NCBI GenBank assembly: GCA_903911455.1
Contig: CAIWDQ010000173.1
Location: forward strand, 1-5,669
DNA from: an uncultured bacterium
Lineage (GTDB): Bacteria; Bacteroidota; Bacteroidia; Bacteroidales; JACABE01
Reading direction: 5' to 3'
Length of the DNA stretch: 5,669 nucleotides
Shown piece by piece: positions 1 through 5,654 of this stretch (positions are counted from its first letter, which is position 1; each line of letters begins with the position of its first letter). The notes under the pieces were generated by a model. The model was not told the DNA's origin. It did not search any database and was given only the letters and a program-made list of their open reading frames with translations. Both the position numbers and the translations under genes were made by a program.

Positions 1-65
1 ACCCTAGAATCTCTATAACTAATATTCATGGTACTGGATTTAAATTAGAGGTAATAGAAAATTAA
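1..65 (+). CDS. C-terminal end of a probable OmpR/PhoB-type response regulator (5' partial)
   Basis: The frame starting at base 3 is open from the window edge to a TAA at 63-65 and encodes 20 residues. They include the stretch NIHGTGFKLEV, close to the usual end of the winged-helix effector domain of OmpR/PhoB response regulators, where the final beta-hairpin reads roughly I-x-x-V-x-G-x-G-Y/F-K-L. In this family that hairpin is the wing that contacts DNA. The rest of the gene, including the receiver domain with its phospho-acceptor Asp, lies outside the window. The assignment therefore rests on this short tail only; another winged-helix regulator is the main alternative. The lipoprotein gene starts 80 nt downstream on the same strand, so co-transcription is possible but not shown. 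Confidence 0.55.
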   Translation, partial: PRISITNIHGTGFKLEVIEN

Positions 66-145
66 TCAATCTTAATTAAACCTTTTTATTTTTTTACTAT
101 CTAATTCCAAAATTAAATAGTAACAATTAAAAAAAATACTTTAAA

Positions 146-961
146 ATGAAAACAAAAATTTTAAGTTTACTCTTTGTAGTTGCAATTGCAAGCATCGTTT
201 TTAATGGTTGTAAAAAAGATAAAAGTAGTGATAATGATGTTACTTCGGCTAAAGATGATGCTTTAGCTCAACAAACATTTGACAATATTACTCAGATCTC
301 TGATGAAGCTTACTCTACGAAAACAGGTACAACTAAAACTAGTGGGATAATAGGTGCTTGTGCTACTCTCTCGCTTGATACAATTACAGTCCCTCATTCA
401 TTGACTATCAATTTCGGAACTACTGACTGTTTATGTAATGACGGAAAACTTAGAAGAGGTTCAATAGTAATTTCTTTTAATGGTCATTACCGAGATTCTG
501 GTTCAGTTCATTCAACTACATTCAACAACTATTTTGTAAACAATAATCAGGTTACAGGCTCTAGAACAAGAGTTAATAATGGAATGAATACTGCAGGGAA
601 TTATACTATTACTTATACTATTGCCAATGCTTCAATTATTTTAGCTAATGGGGCAGGCACTATCACATGGGCTGCTAATTATACTACCGAATGGATTGCC
701 GGTCATAATACTCAGACTTGGATAGATGATGTTTATATGATTACAGGTTCTTCGAGTGGAACAAGACTAAACGGAGTTTCTCATACTAAAACTATTACTA
801 CAGCACTCAAAAAAGCTATGATTTGTCCTTATATTGAATCAGGTGTAGTACATATTGTAAGGTCTAACAAACCTGATATTGATATTGATTTTGGGAATGG
901 TAATTGCGATGCTAATGCAACTGCAACTATGAATGGCAATTCATATCCTATCGTCTTATAA
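146..961 (+). CDS. Secreted lipoprotein of unknown function, Bacteroidota type
   Basis: The 271-residue product begins with two lysines, a hydrophobic stretch (about residues 6-19) and a lipobox-like F-N-G-C, giving Cys22 as the likely lipidated residue. The segment after Cys22 (K-K-D-K-S-S-D-N-D) is charged and acidic, as in Bacteroidota lipoproteins sent to the outer membrane or cell surface, but it is not a clear export-signal match. A short helical stretch (about 35-56) is followed by a beta-rich, Thr/Asn/Gly-rich domain. Two related motifs stand out: INFGTTDCLC with a following N-D-G near 88-100, and IDFGNGNC near 247-254, followed by a final N-G-x-x-Y segment. Six Cys are present (22, 72, 95, 97, 227, 254); pairing of the last five is possible. 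From memory it resembles a widespread family of uncharacterised Bacteroidota lipoproteins; no enzymatic motif is visible. An A-rich stretch (129-136) precedes the ATG. No TAnnTTTG promoter was found upstream. Confidence 0.85.
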   Translation: MKTKILSLLFVVAIASIVFNGCKKDKSSDNDVTSAKDDALAQQTFDNITQISDEAYSTKTGTTKTSGIIGACATLSLDTITVPHSLTINFGTTDCLCNDGKLRRGSIVISFNGHYRDSGSVHSTTFNNYFVNNNQVTGSRTRVNNGMNTAGNYTITYTIANASIILANGAGTITWAANYTTEWIAGHNTQTWIDDVYMITGSSSGTRLNGVSHTKTITTALKKAMICPYIESGVVHIVRSNKPDIDIDFGNGNCDANATATMNGNSYPIVL

Positions 962-983
962 TAAAGCACTAATTATTTTAATC

Positions 984-1022
984 AAAAAGAGGCTTCCTTT
1001 ACAGGTTAGCCTCTTTTTTTTT
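984..1022 (+). terminator. Intrinsic terminator between convergent genes, possibly bidirectional
   Basis: A perfect 11-bp stem pairs AAAAAGAGGCT (984-994) with AGCCTCTTTTT (1008-1018), and the T run continues to 1022. The loop can pair further, CCT 996-998 with AGG 1003-1005. It lies 22 nt past the lipoprotein stop. The A5 at 984-988 becomes a U tract on the other strand, so the hairpin could also stop transcripts of the convergent aldolase gene, whose stop codon is about 93 nt away. Confidence 0.9.
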
Positions 1023-1087
1023 GTATCAGTATTAATTTAAAATCTTTATTTAATAAATATCTTAAAGTCTAAATTCCCACTGTCTTA

Positions 1088-1112
1088 AATTCTTAATTTT
1101 TAATTCTTAATT
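1088..1112. repeat. Short tandem direct repeat AATTCTTAATT x2
   Basis: AATTCTTAATT occurs at 1088-1098 and again at 1102-1112, separated by TTT (period 14). It begins 3 nt beyond the aldolase stop codon on the minus strand. AT-rich repeats of this kind turn up at gene ends in Bacteroidota genomes. There is no GC stem, so it is not a classical terminator. The remainder of the 962-1115 intergenic region holds only the hairpin terminator. Confidence 0.6.
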
Positions 1113-1115
1113 GAT

Positions 1116-2195
1116 TTAGTATCTGTCAATACAATTAAGATCCTGGAAAGCAATTTTCATTCTATCAACCAAGGTTTTTTCCCCTTCTCTTAGCCATGCA
1201 CGAGGATCGTAGTATTTCTTGTTAGGTTTATCATCTCCATCGGGATTACCTATTTGTGATTGAAGATAACCTTCATTCTTTTTATAGAAATTCTTTACAC
1301 CATCCCAATAAGCCCATTGAGTATCTGTATCGATATTCATTTTAATTACACCATAACTTATTGCTTCTTTAATTTGAGCAGGTTCAGAACCTGAGCCACC
1401 ATGAAATACAAAGTTTACTGGATTCTCTTCAGTATTATATTTAGTTTGAATATAAACCTGTGAATTGTGAAGAATAATTGGTTCCAGTTTTACATTACCC
1501 GGTTTGTAAACACCATGTACATTACCAAATGAAGCTGCAATTGTAAAGCTCTTGCTTATCTTAGATAATTCTTCATAAGCATAAGCTACATCTTCGGGTT
1601 GAGTATAAAGACGTGAGTTTTCGATATGCGAGTTATCAACACCATCTTCTTCTCCACCTGTTATCCCTAATTCTATTTCAAGTGTCATTTCTATTTTACT
1701 CATGCGGGTAAGATACTTTTTACATATCTCTATGTTTTCATGCAGAGGCTCTTCTGATAAATCAAGCATATGCGAACTGAACAATGGTTTCCCGTTTTCT
1801 TTATAGAACTTTTCGCCTGCATCTAGCAAACCATCTATCCAAGGTAATAATTTTTTAGCAGCATGATCAGTATGAAGTACCACAGGGATACCATATAAGG
1901 CAGCCATCTGGTGCACATGCATAGCACCTGAAATTGTACCTGCTATTGCACTTTTTTCTTCTGCATTACTTAAGCTTTTACCTGCATAAAATACACCTCC
2001 ACCATTCGAAAACTGTATCATAACAGGTGAGTTAACAGCTTTGGCAGCTTCCATTACTGCATTCACCGAGTTGGTACCAACTACATTAACTGCCGGTATA
2101 GCAAAGCCATTTTTCTTTGCTATTCTAAATATTTCTTGTAAATCTTTGCCCGAAACTACTCCCGGAGCAACTGTATCTTTAATTCTTTCAGCCAT
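1116..2195 (-). CDS. fbaA: Class II (IIA) fructose-bisphosphate aldolase
   Basis: This zinc-dependent cytosolic aldolase interconverts fructose 1,6-bisphosphate with dihydroxyacetone phosphate and glyceraldehyde 3-phosphate in glycolysis and gluconeogenesis. The 359-residue product has the same length as E. coli FbaA and aligns with it by eye over its whole length. Key residues are intact (numbering includes Met1): catalytic Asp110 in LHTDH, zinc ligands His111, His227 (SFGNVHG) and His265 (FHGGSGS), Glu175 in LEIELG, the G-G-E-E-D-G-V-D loop at 180-187, and Asn287 in MNIDTDTQW. The PNKKYYDPR block (324-332) is typical of the IIA subgroup rather than the shorter IIB enzymes. The start at 2195 gives the expected N-terminus and is preceded by an A/T-rich leader. 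The gene appears monocistronic: divergent from the protease gene and convergent with the lipoprotein gene. Nothing is truncated or missing. Confidence 0.98.
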   Translation of the reverse strand: MAERIKDTVAPGVVSGKDLQEIFRIAKKNGFAIPAVNVVGTNSVNAVMEAAKAVNSPVMIQFSNGGGVFYAGKSLSNAEEKSAIAGTISGAMHVHQMAALYGIPVVLHTDHAAKKLLPWIDGLLDAGEKFYKENGKPLFSSHMLDLSEEPLHENIEICKKYLTRMSKIEMTLEIELGITGGEEDGVDNSHIENSRLYTQPEDVAYAYEELSKISKSFTIAASFGNVHGVYKPGNVKLEPIILHNSQVYIQTKYNTEENPVNFVFHGGSGSEPAQIKEAISYGVIKMNIDTDTQWAYWDGVKNFYKKNEGYLQSQIGNPDGDDKPNKKYYDPRAWLREGEKTLVDRMKIAFQDLNCIDRY

Positions 2196-2212
2196 TTTAA
2201 TTATTATTTATA

Positions 2213-2247
2213 AGTTTTGAAAACACATTTATTTAGTTTTCAAAATT
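2213..2247. repeat. Inverted repeat over the aldolase promoter/leader
   Basis: TTTTGAAAAC (2215-2224) and GTTTTCAAAA (2236-2245) are perfect 10-bp inverted arms around an 11-nt spacer. With one G/T mismatch the arms extend to 2213-2247. The left arm with its flanking G is itself a palindrome, GTTTT-G-AAAAC (2214-2224), so the site reads as two copies of one half-site in opposite orientation. The right arm overlaps the putative aldolase -7 element and the left arm falls in the leader. It could be an operator, or a hairpin in the mRNA leader; which one is not decided by sequence. Confidence 0.6.
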
Positions 2248-2248
2248 A
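2241..2248 (-). promoter_or_regulatory. Putative -7 element of the aldolase promoter
   Basis: On the minus strand 2248-2241 reads TAATTTTG, matching the Bacteroidota -7 consensus TAnnTTTG, about 45 nt upstream of the aldolase ATG. At the expected -33 distance only a TTTA is found rather than TTTG, so the upstream element is weak. Confidence 0.45.
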
Positions 2249-2369
2249 CTACTTTATGTTGAATTAAACATTATTTTCTGTTAAATAATTTTAATCCATC
2301 TAAAGTATTATTGGTTTGCTATAGAAATATCAGATAGTGATTGAAGGACAGGATTAATAAAATAAATTG

Positions 2370-2377
2370 TACTTTTG
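2370..2377 (+). promoter_or_regulatory. Putative -7 element of the CPBP protease promoter
   Basis: TACTTTTG matches TAnnTTTG exactly. It sits 12 nt before the ATG at 2390, so the mRNA leader would be only a few nt from that start and about 15 nt from the in-frame ATG at 2399. No good TTTG is seen at the -33 distance; a TTG at 2341-2343 is too far away. Confidence 0.45.
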
Positions 2378-2389
2378 TAAAATAAAATA

Positions 2390-3091
2390 ATGATAGGAAT
2401 GGATCAAAATCAAACATCACCAACTCGTTTAGTAACTATTACAGGATTAATCATTTCATGCTTTCTTTTATTTGTATTCCCTGCATTTATTGTTACATTT
2501 TTTAAATCAATATTATTATTAACCTTTAAGCTTCGTTTATTAATATCAATCTCTTTTGTATGGTTATCATTAGCACTCATTTACATCTATTCTTATAAAG
2601 TCGAAAAGTTAAATTTCTTAATTTGGGAAGAAGTTAATTACCCTGTAAATCAATTTCTGAAATTAGTATTACAAACATTATTAATCTGTTTTGCAAGTTC
2701 AATCGTAATAGGTGTAGTTTTAAAAATGACAGGCTTTAAAATGGATAATGATAAAGCAACTCAACTTGTTAAATTTTTAAAGTCAAATCAATTACTTTTG
2801 TTTTTAATCCCTGTGTCAGCAGCTGTTACCGAAGAATTAATTTTTAGAGGCTATTTACAATCAAGGTTGCAATTACTATTCAAAAATAAATATATTCCCA
2901 TTATAATCTCTTCATTACTTTTCGGTTTAGCACATCTTGGTTATGGAACTGCTAAACAGATAATAGGTACATTTTTTATTGGACTTGTCTTTTCTATTCA
3001 TTATAATAAATACAGGAGTATAAAAATATTAATTATATGCCATTTCTTGTGGGATTATTTGATCTTCCAGCTATTTATGCATATGAAATAA
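2390..3091 (+). CDS. CPBP family intramembrane glutamic protease (Abi/CAAX-protease type)
   Basis: The 233-residue, strongly hydrophobic protein has several predicted membrane helices (about 14-36, 50-70, 88-112, 134-146, 168-184, 190-206, 210-230). It carries all the diagnostic CPBP motifs: EELIFRG with Glu148, Glu149 and Arg153, FGLAH with His182, and HFLWD with His218 and Asp222. In Rce1/MmRce1 relatives the motif Glu and His residues form the active site within the membrane. Known bacterial members process membrane peptides or act in bacteriocin self-immunity, while most have no known substrate; none is suggested by the neighbours here. The length is normal for a single-domain member. Start choice is uncertain: ATG 2390 lies very close to the putative promoter, and the in-frame ATG at 2399 would remove only three residues. 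The gene stands alone, divergent from the aldolase and convergent with the minus-strand pair. Confidence 0.92.
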   Translation: MIGMDQNQTSPTRLVTITGLIISCFLLFVFPAFIVTFFKSILLLTFKLRLLISISFVWLSLALIYIYSYKVEKLNFLIWEEVNYPVNQFLKLVLQTLLICFASSIVIGVVLKMTGFKMDNDKATQLVKFLKSNQLLLFLIPVSAAVTEELIFRGYLQSRLQLLFKNKYIPIIISSLLFGLAHLGYGTAKQIIGTFFIGLVFSIHYNKYRSIKILIICHFLWDYLIFQLFMHMK

Positions 3092-3109
3092 TATTTTAAT
3101 CAAATATTA
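3089..3109. terminator. AT-only hairpin in the short convergent gap (weak terminator candidate)
   Basis: TAATATTT (3089-3096) pairs with AAATATTA (3102-3109) around a 5-nt loop. The first arm contains the protease stop codon. The stem has no G-C pair and no clean T run follows, so it would be weak. It is nonetheless the only structure in the 32-nt gap that separates the convergent genes. Confidence 0.3.
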
Positions 3110-3123
3110 ATCTTTACTTAACA

Positions 3124-3663
3124 TTATATCTTTTTAAATTTCAGTTTCGTTTTTACTAACTCTAATATTTTTTCGTATTGATTAAATTCAGTATCACCTT
3201 TCTTGAATAAATAGGTGTTAGTTACTGAATTATTTACAAACAGTACAAGATAATTTTTATAAAAAGAATAATGTGAATACATAGACCACTTGAAATCCAT
3301 ATGTTTTTCTTTATCCCAATATTTAATTGATTCATCATTTAGCTCATAAATACAATCCATTTTTTCTTTTTCAAATTTATCAGCAATGATTCTTATTATT
3401 CTAGTATATGAAATAAGAGAGTAAAGTAACCTTAAAGACAAGTAACATGTCATAATAATTGAAGCTATTCCAAAAATAAAGATGAAATTAAATGGTTCTT
3501 CATCTGTTGTTTGTACCCAACCTATGAAATACATACATACTGAAAAAAAGGATAAATATATTAATAGTCTACTATAATTTTTTGAAAAAATTATCCACCT
3601 TATTTTATTCTCTTTCCTAAATTCATCTTTATTATAAGGAGTTTCAATTCTAATATTTTCCAT
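3124..3663 (-). CDS. Small YcxB-like membrane protein
   Basis: The 179-residue product has a charged N-terminus and two hydrophobic segments (about 31-50 and 58-86) separated by a short acidic loop. A soluble C-terminal domain follows (about 100-179). It contains a strand pattern of the form Y-x-L-x-D-E-S-I-K-Y-W (106-116), K-W-S-M-Y (125-129), Y-L-V-L-F (138-142) and Y-L-F-K-K-G (151-156), ending in an amphipathic helix. This architecture, two TM helices then a small PH-like beta domain, matches YcxB-like proteins (Pfam PF14317 by memory), whose function is unknown. It starts 12 nt after the stop of the beta-barrel gene and is almost certainly co-transcribed with it. It sits in the inner membrane by prediction. 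Family assignment is by pattern only. Confidence 0.7.
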   Translation of the reverse strand: MENIRIETPYNKDEFRKENKIRWIIFSKNYSRLLIYLSFFSVCMYFIGWVQTTDEEPFNFIFIFGIASIIMTCYLSLRLLYSLISYTRIIRIIADKFEKEKMDCIYELNDESIKYWDKEKHMDFKWSMYSHYSFYKNYLVLFVNNSVTNTYLFKKGDTEFNQYEKILELVKTKLKFKKI

Positions 3664-3675
3664 TATAAAACTGTA

Positions 3676-4503
3676 TTAGTTTTTTAATTGTAGTTTTAAT
3701 CCTATTGATATCCCAAAAGAAGAGTTGTGATAAGGAAGTGTCATATTAGGACTTCCATTAATCCAGATAACTCGTTTCTCGCCGTAACCATTATTAGATT
3801 GTGCATCTGTATTCTTTATATCAATAAATCCATATTCATAATAAATAGAAATTGGGATAGAGAATTTATCATTCAACTTATACTGAATTCCTGCTGATAG
3901 CAAACCACCAAAATCATAAAACTTATAAGGTAATTTATTTGTAAAATCATAAACAGTAGTACCATTATTATCAATTATAGTTTCTGAAGCCCCTATGGCG
4001 ACATATGAAACCCCGTCACTAAATTCACTTTTATCTGTATAATTATAAAGCAAACTAAAATACAATCCTCCTGAAATTATAAAGGCTATTTTATTATCAG
4101 GATGAATAATATAACTTAACTTAACAGGTATTTTAAAGTAATTCAGCGACACACTTCTATTTAAAGTTCTCTGCATACCAGCTGAAGCATTTAAAGTTTC
4201 TATAAAAGGTTTGTAATTCTGACCTTGATGTGCATATGTTAAGCCTGAACTTATACTTAAGTGTTTATTTAGATTATACCCAAACAAAACTCCTGTATTT
4301 ATACCAAATGTTTTTGATTTATCCAAATTGCTAAACTCATAGCCAGATGTTGAGAATGTTTTTAAATAGCTATAATCACCTCCACAGGAAAACCCAGGCT
4401 GTGCAAAAACTTCTATATAGATATTTTTCTGAGCATCAACATAACTATAAAATGTTAAGAGAGCTATTATTAACAAAGCTATTCTTTTGATATTTGTTTT
4501 CAT
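3676..4503 (-). CDS. Outer-membrane beta-barrel protein (PorT-like / OMP_b-brl_2 type)
   Basis: The 275-residue product starts with a signal peptide: Lys-rich N-terminus, hydrophobic core about 8-20, and V-D-A followed by Q-K-N, giving likely cleavage after Ala24. The mature part alternates hydrophobic and polar residues in strand-like blocks rich in Tyr, Gly and aromatic residues. Examples are FGINTGVLFGYNLNKHLSI (66-84), SSGLTYAHQGQNY (85-97), FKIPVKLSY (123-131), GGLLSAGIQYKL (199-210) and FGISIGLKLQLK (263-274). This pattern, with the IPVKL-type strand in mid protein, is typical of the Bacteroidota outer-membrane barrel family PF13568. Members have mostly unknown cargo; PorT itself works in type IX secretion, but nothing here shows that role. 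It is first in a two-gene unit with the YcxB-like gene 12 nt downstream. The start is supported by the signal peptide. Confidence 0.88.
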   Translation of the reverse strand: MKTNIKRIALLIIALLTFYSYVDAQKNIYIEVFAQPGFSCGGDYSYLKTFSTSGYEFSNLDKSKTFGINTGVLFGYNLNKHLSISSGLTYAHQGQNYKPFIETLNASAGMQRTLNRSVSLNYFKIPVKLSYIIHPDNKIAFIISGGLYFSLLYNYTDKSEFSDGVSYVAIGASETIIDNNGTTVYDFTNKLPYKFYDFGGLLSAGIQYKLNDKFSIPISIYYEYGFIDIKNTDAQSNNGYGEKRVIWINGSPNMTLPYHNSSFGISIGLKLQLKN

Positions 4504-4530
4504 TACATCAATATTATTAAAATGTAACTA

Positions 4531-4565
4531 CAAAATTAAGTAAAATAAATTTATAAAACAGCAAA
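4531..4565 (-). promoter_or_regulatory. Putative promoter of the beta-barrel / YcxB-like unit
   Basis: On the minus strand TTTG (4565-4562) is followed by 23 nt and TAATTTTG (4538-4531), fitting the Bacteroidota -33/-7 pattern at the long end of the known spacing range. The expected start of transcription would leave a leader of about 20-25 nt before the ATG at 4503. Confidence 0.5.
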
Positions 4566-4618
4566 TATTCTCATTAATAATAATATTTGTTTTTAATTTT
4601 ATCATTAATAAATTTGCT
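4560..4618. repeat. Mirrored -33 arms with internal direct repeat between divergent promoters
   Basis: AGCAAAT (4560-4566) and ATTTGCT (4612-4618) are perfect inverted copies and contain the -33 TTTG of the minus- and plus-strand promoters respectively. Between them TCATTAATAA occurs twice (4571-4580 and 4602-4611), a 31-bp period close to three helical turns. The second copy abuts the plus-strand -33 element. The arrangement could be a shared regulatory site for the divergent genes; chance in AT-rich DNA is the alternative for the direct repeat. Confidence 0.45.
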
Positions 4619-4644
4619 TTACATCAAACTATGTTATAACTTTG
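4613..4644 (+). promoter_or_regulatory. Putative promoter P1 of the 274-residue protein gene
   Basis: TTTG (4613-4616), 20-nt spacer, TAACTTTG (4637-4644): both elements match the Bacteroidota primary sigma consensus at a favoured spacing. It implies a leader of roughly 180 nt to the ATG at 4830. Confidence 0.65.
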
Positions 4645-4672
4645 CAGAATCAAAAGAATAACAATACTTTTG
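4641..4672 (+). promoter_or_regulatory. Putative promoter P2, interleaved with P1
   Basis: TTTG (4641-4644), which is the end of the P1 -7 element, is followed after exactly 20 nt by TACTTTTG (4665-4672). Both match consensus. If used, transcription would start near 4677-4680, leaving a leader of about 150 nt. Confidence 0.55.
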
Positions 4673-4679
4673 GGAGATA

Positions 4680-4829
4680 TATAGAGTTAAAATCTTTAAT
4701 TAATATTTGAATTACCTATTAGGGATTCTATAAGACCACAGTTACCAGCACTTTGGTGATAATTGCGATTTTACAGTTTTTTTAATTCGTTTAAGGAATG
4801 TATTTTTCTAACGTTTAAAAATAAATAAA
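4680..4829 (+). other. Long 5' leader with possible RNA secondary structure
   Basis: This non-coding stretch follows both promoters. Pairings seen by eye: TATAGAGTT (4680-4688) with GATTCTATA (4724-4732), 9 bp with two G-U pairs; TAAAATC (4688-4694) with GATTTTA (4767-4773), 7 bp, crossing the first and so either an alternative or a pseudoknot; and a hairpin GTTACCA (4741-4747) with TGGTGAT (4754-4760), 7 bp with G-U pairs and a 6-nt loop. The block 4720-4770 is more GC-rich than its surroundings. CGTTTAA occurs at 4788-4794 and 4812-4818. The last nt before the ATG are A-rich. No known riboswitch class was recognised. Confidence 0.35.
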
Positions 4830-5654
4830 ATGAAAAAAGTAATTGTTACCGGAGCTGTATTAGCTACTATTAATCAGCATGGAGACAGAAGTTTTGCAGG
4901 TTTTATCGGCAACTTCTCAAAATTAAAATCAGCATGTGAAGCTATGGGGATTAGCTATGATCCATCAAATCCGTTGCTCGCTTTGACGGCTTTGGTTATT
5001 ATTCTTGATGCTCTTTATGATAAAAATAAGGCAGTTATAGATCTTTTAACTCCTTATAAGGCTGCATTAATATCAAGAAATGCGGCATATGAAATTATGT
5101 CGGTGATGAAAACACAGATATTAAATGCTCTTAAATCATCAAAGAATGTTACTGCTGCTGAGGTGTTGATAGCTACAAATCTAGGGAAGAAGGTTGATGG
5201 TGTACGTATTATGGCTATTAAAACTACAACTGTACCTCCAGTAGTTGTCTCCGTTACAGAGGTAGGCACTGAGGCTGATGTGGCTTCAATTGAACGTCAT
5301 TCGGTTTCGTTTCAGAAATTTGAGATTCGTTTGAATAATTTTTTAATTTTCTTTAGTTATGTAACGGGATTAACTTGTTATTCTACTAATAATATTGCTT
5401 TGCAACTTCCGGCTATACAGGCGTATTATGATTCGTTACCTTTGCTTAATGCTTCGGCTCAATTAACTGTTGATGCTCTTAATCTTGCCCGCCAGGAAAG
5501 GAATGATGCTTTTTTTAAAGAATTGATTGGTGCTCGTCATTTAGCTACTCAGGTTAAAAATTATATTTCAAGTGAGTTTACTACTAAAAGTGCTGAGTTT
5601 ATATCTGTAAAGAGTATTCCTTTTCCTGATTTCAGGCCTAAAAACAAGAAGTAA
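4830..5654 (+). CDS. Uncharacterised helical protein with internally duplicated module
   Basis: No function is recognised for this 274-residue product. It has no convincing signal peptide, no lipobox and no clear membrane helix, so a cytoplasmic location is inferred. The protein looks mostly alpha-helical in two halves joined by a Thr/Val/Pro-rich linker (about 128-150). Residues 43-87 and 184-228 align without a gap with 12 of 45 positions identical: Y43/Y184, N47/N188, L50/L191, L52/L193, A54/A195, D60/D201, L62/L203, N66/N207, A79/A220, R83/R224, N84/N225 and A86/A227. Each copy follows an S-F-x-x-F stretch (21-25 and 160-164) and an N-F pair (28-29 and 170-171). The C-terminal end, with V-K-N-Y-I near 242-246 and a final Pro/Lys-rich tail, resembles from memory a recurrent group of Bacteroidota hypothetical proteins with the same RN pattern. 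The start at 4830 has an A-rich leader. The gene stands alone behind two promoters, suggesting ample expression. Confidence 0.85.
   Translation: MKKVIVTGAVLATINQHGDRSFAGFIGNFSKLKSACEAMGISYDPSNPLLALTALVIILDALYDKNKAVIDLLTPYKAALISRNAAYEIMSVMKTQILNALKSSKNVTAAEVLIATNLGKKVDGVRIMAIKTTTVPPVVVSVTEVGTEADVASIERHSVSFQKFEIRLNNFLIFFSYVTGLTCYSTNNIALQLPAIQAYYDSLPLLNASAQLTVDALNLARQERNDAFFKELIGARHLATQVKNYISSEFTTKSAEFISVKSIPFPDFRPKNKK

Noticed and set aside
66..145. T-rich stretch (82-96) as a terminator of the left-hand gene
   Set aside because: There is no stem ahead of the T-rich run; it looks like ordinary AT-rich intergenic sequence.
2390..3091. CPBP protease as a bacteriocin-immunity or anti-phage gene
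   Set aside because: No bacteriocin precursor, transporter or defence gene is nearby; the family is broad and the context gives no support.
3676..4503. Beta-barrel protein as PorT of the type IX secretion system
   Set aside because: It shares the general barrel family only; no other Por/Gld gene is adjacent and no PorT-specific feature was recognised.
4741..4783. Hairpin followed by a T7 run in the leader as an attenuator or sRNA terminator
   Set aside because: The T run (4777-4783) lies 16 nt beyond the hairpin, and no stem directly abuts it, so it does not form an intrinsic terminator.
4798..4818. Six-codon upstream ORF (ATG to TAA) ending 11 nt before the orphan gene, preceded by AAGGA
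   Set aside because: The AAGGA touches the ATG with no spacing, Shine-Dalgarno use is uncommon in this phylum, and such tiny frames are expected by chance in AT-rich DNA.
5054..5269. 71-codon open frame on the minus strand inside the 274-residue protein gene
   Set aside because: It is fully antisense to a convincing gene with an internal duplication, shows no domain, and has no promoter or typical A-rich leader of its own.
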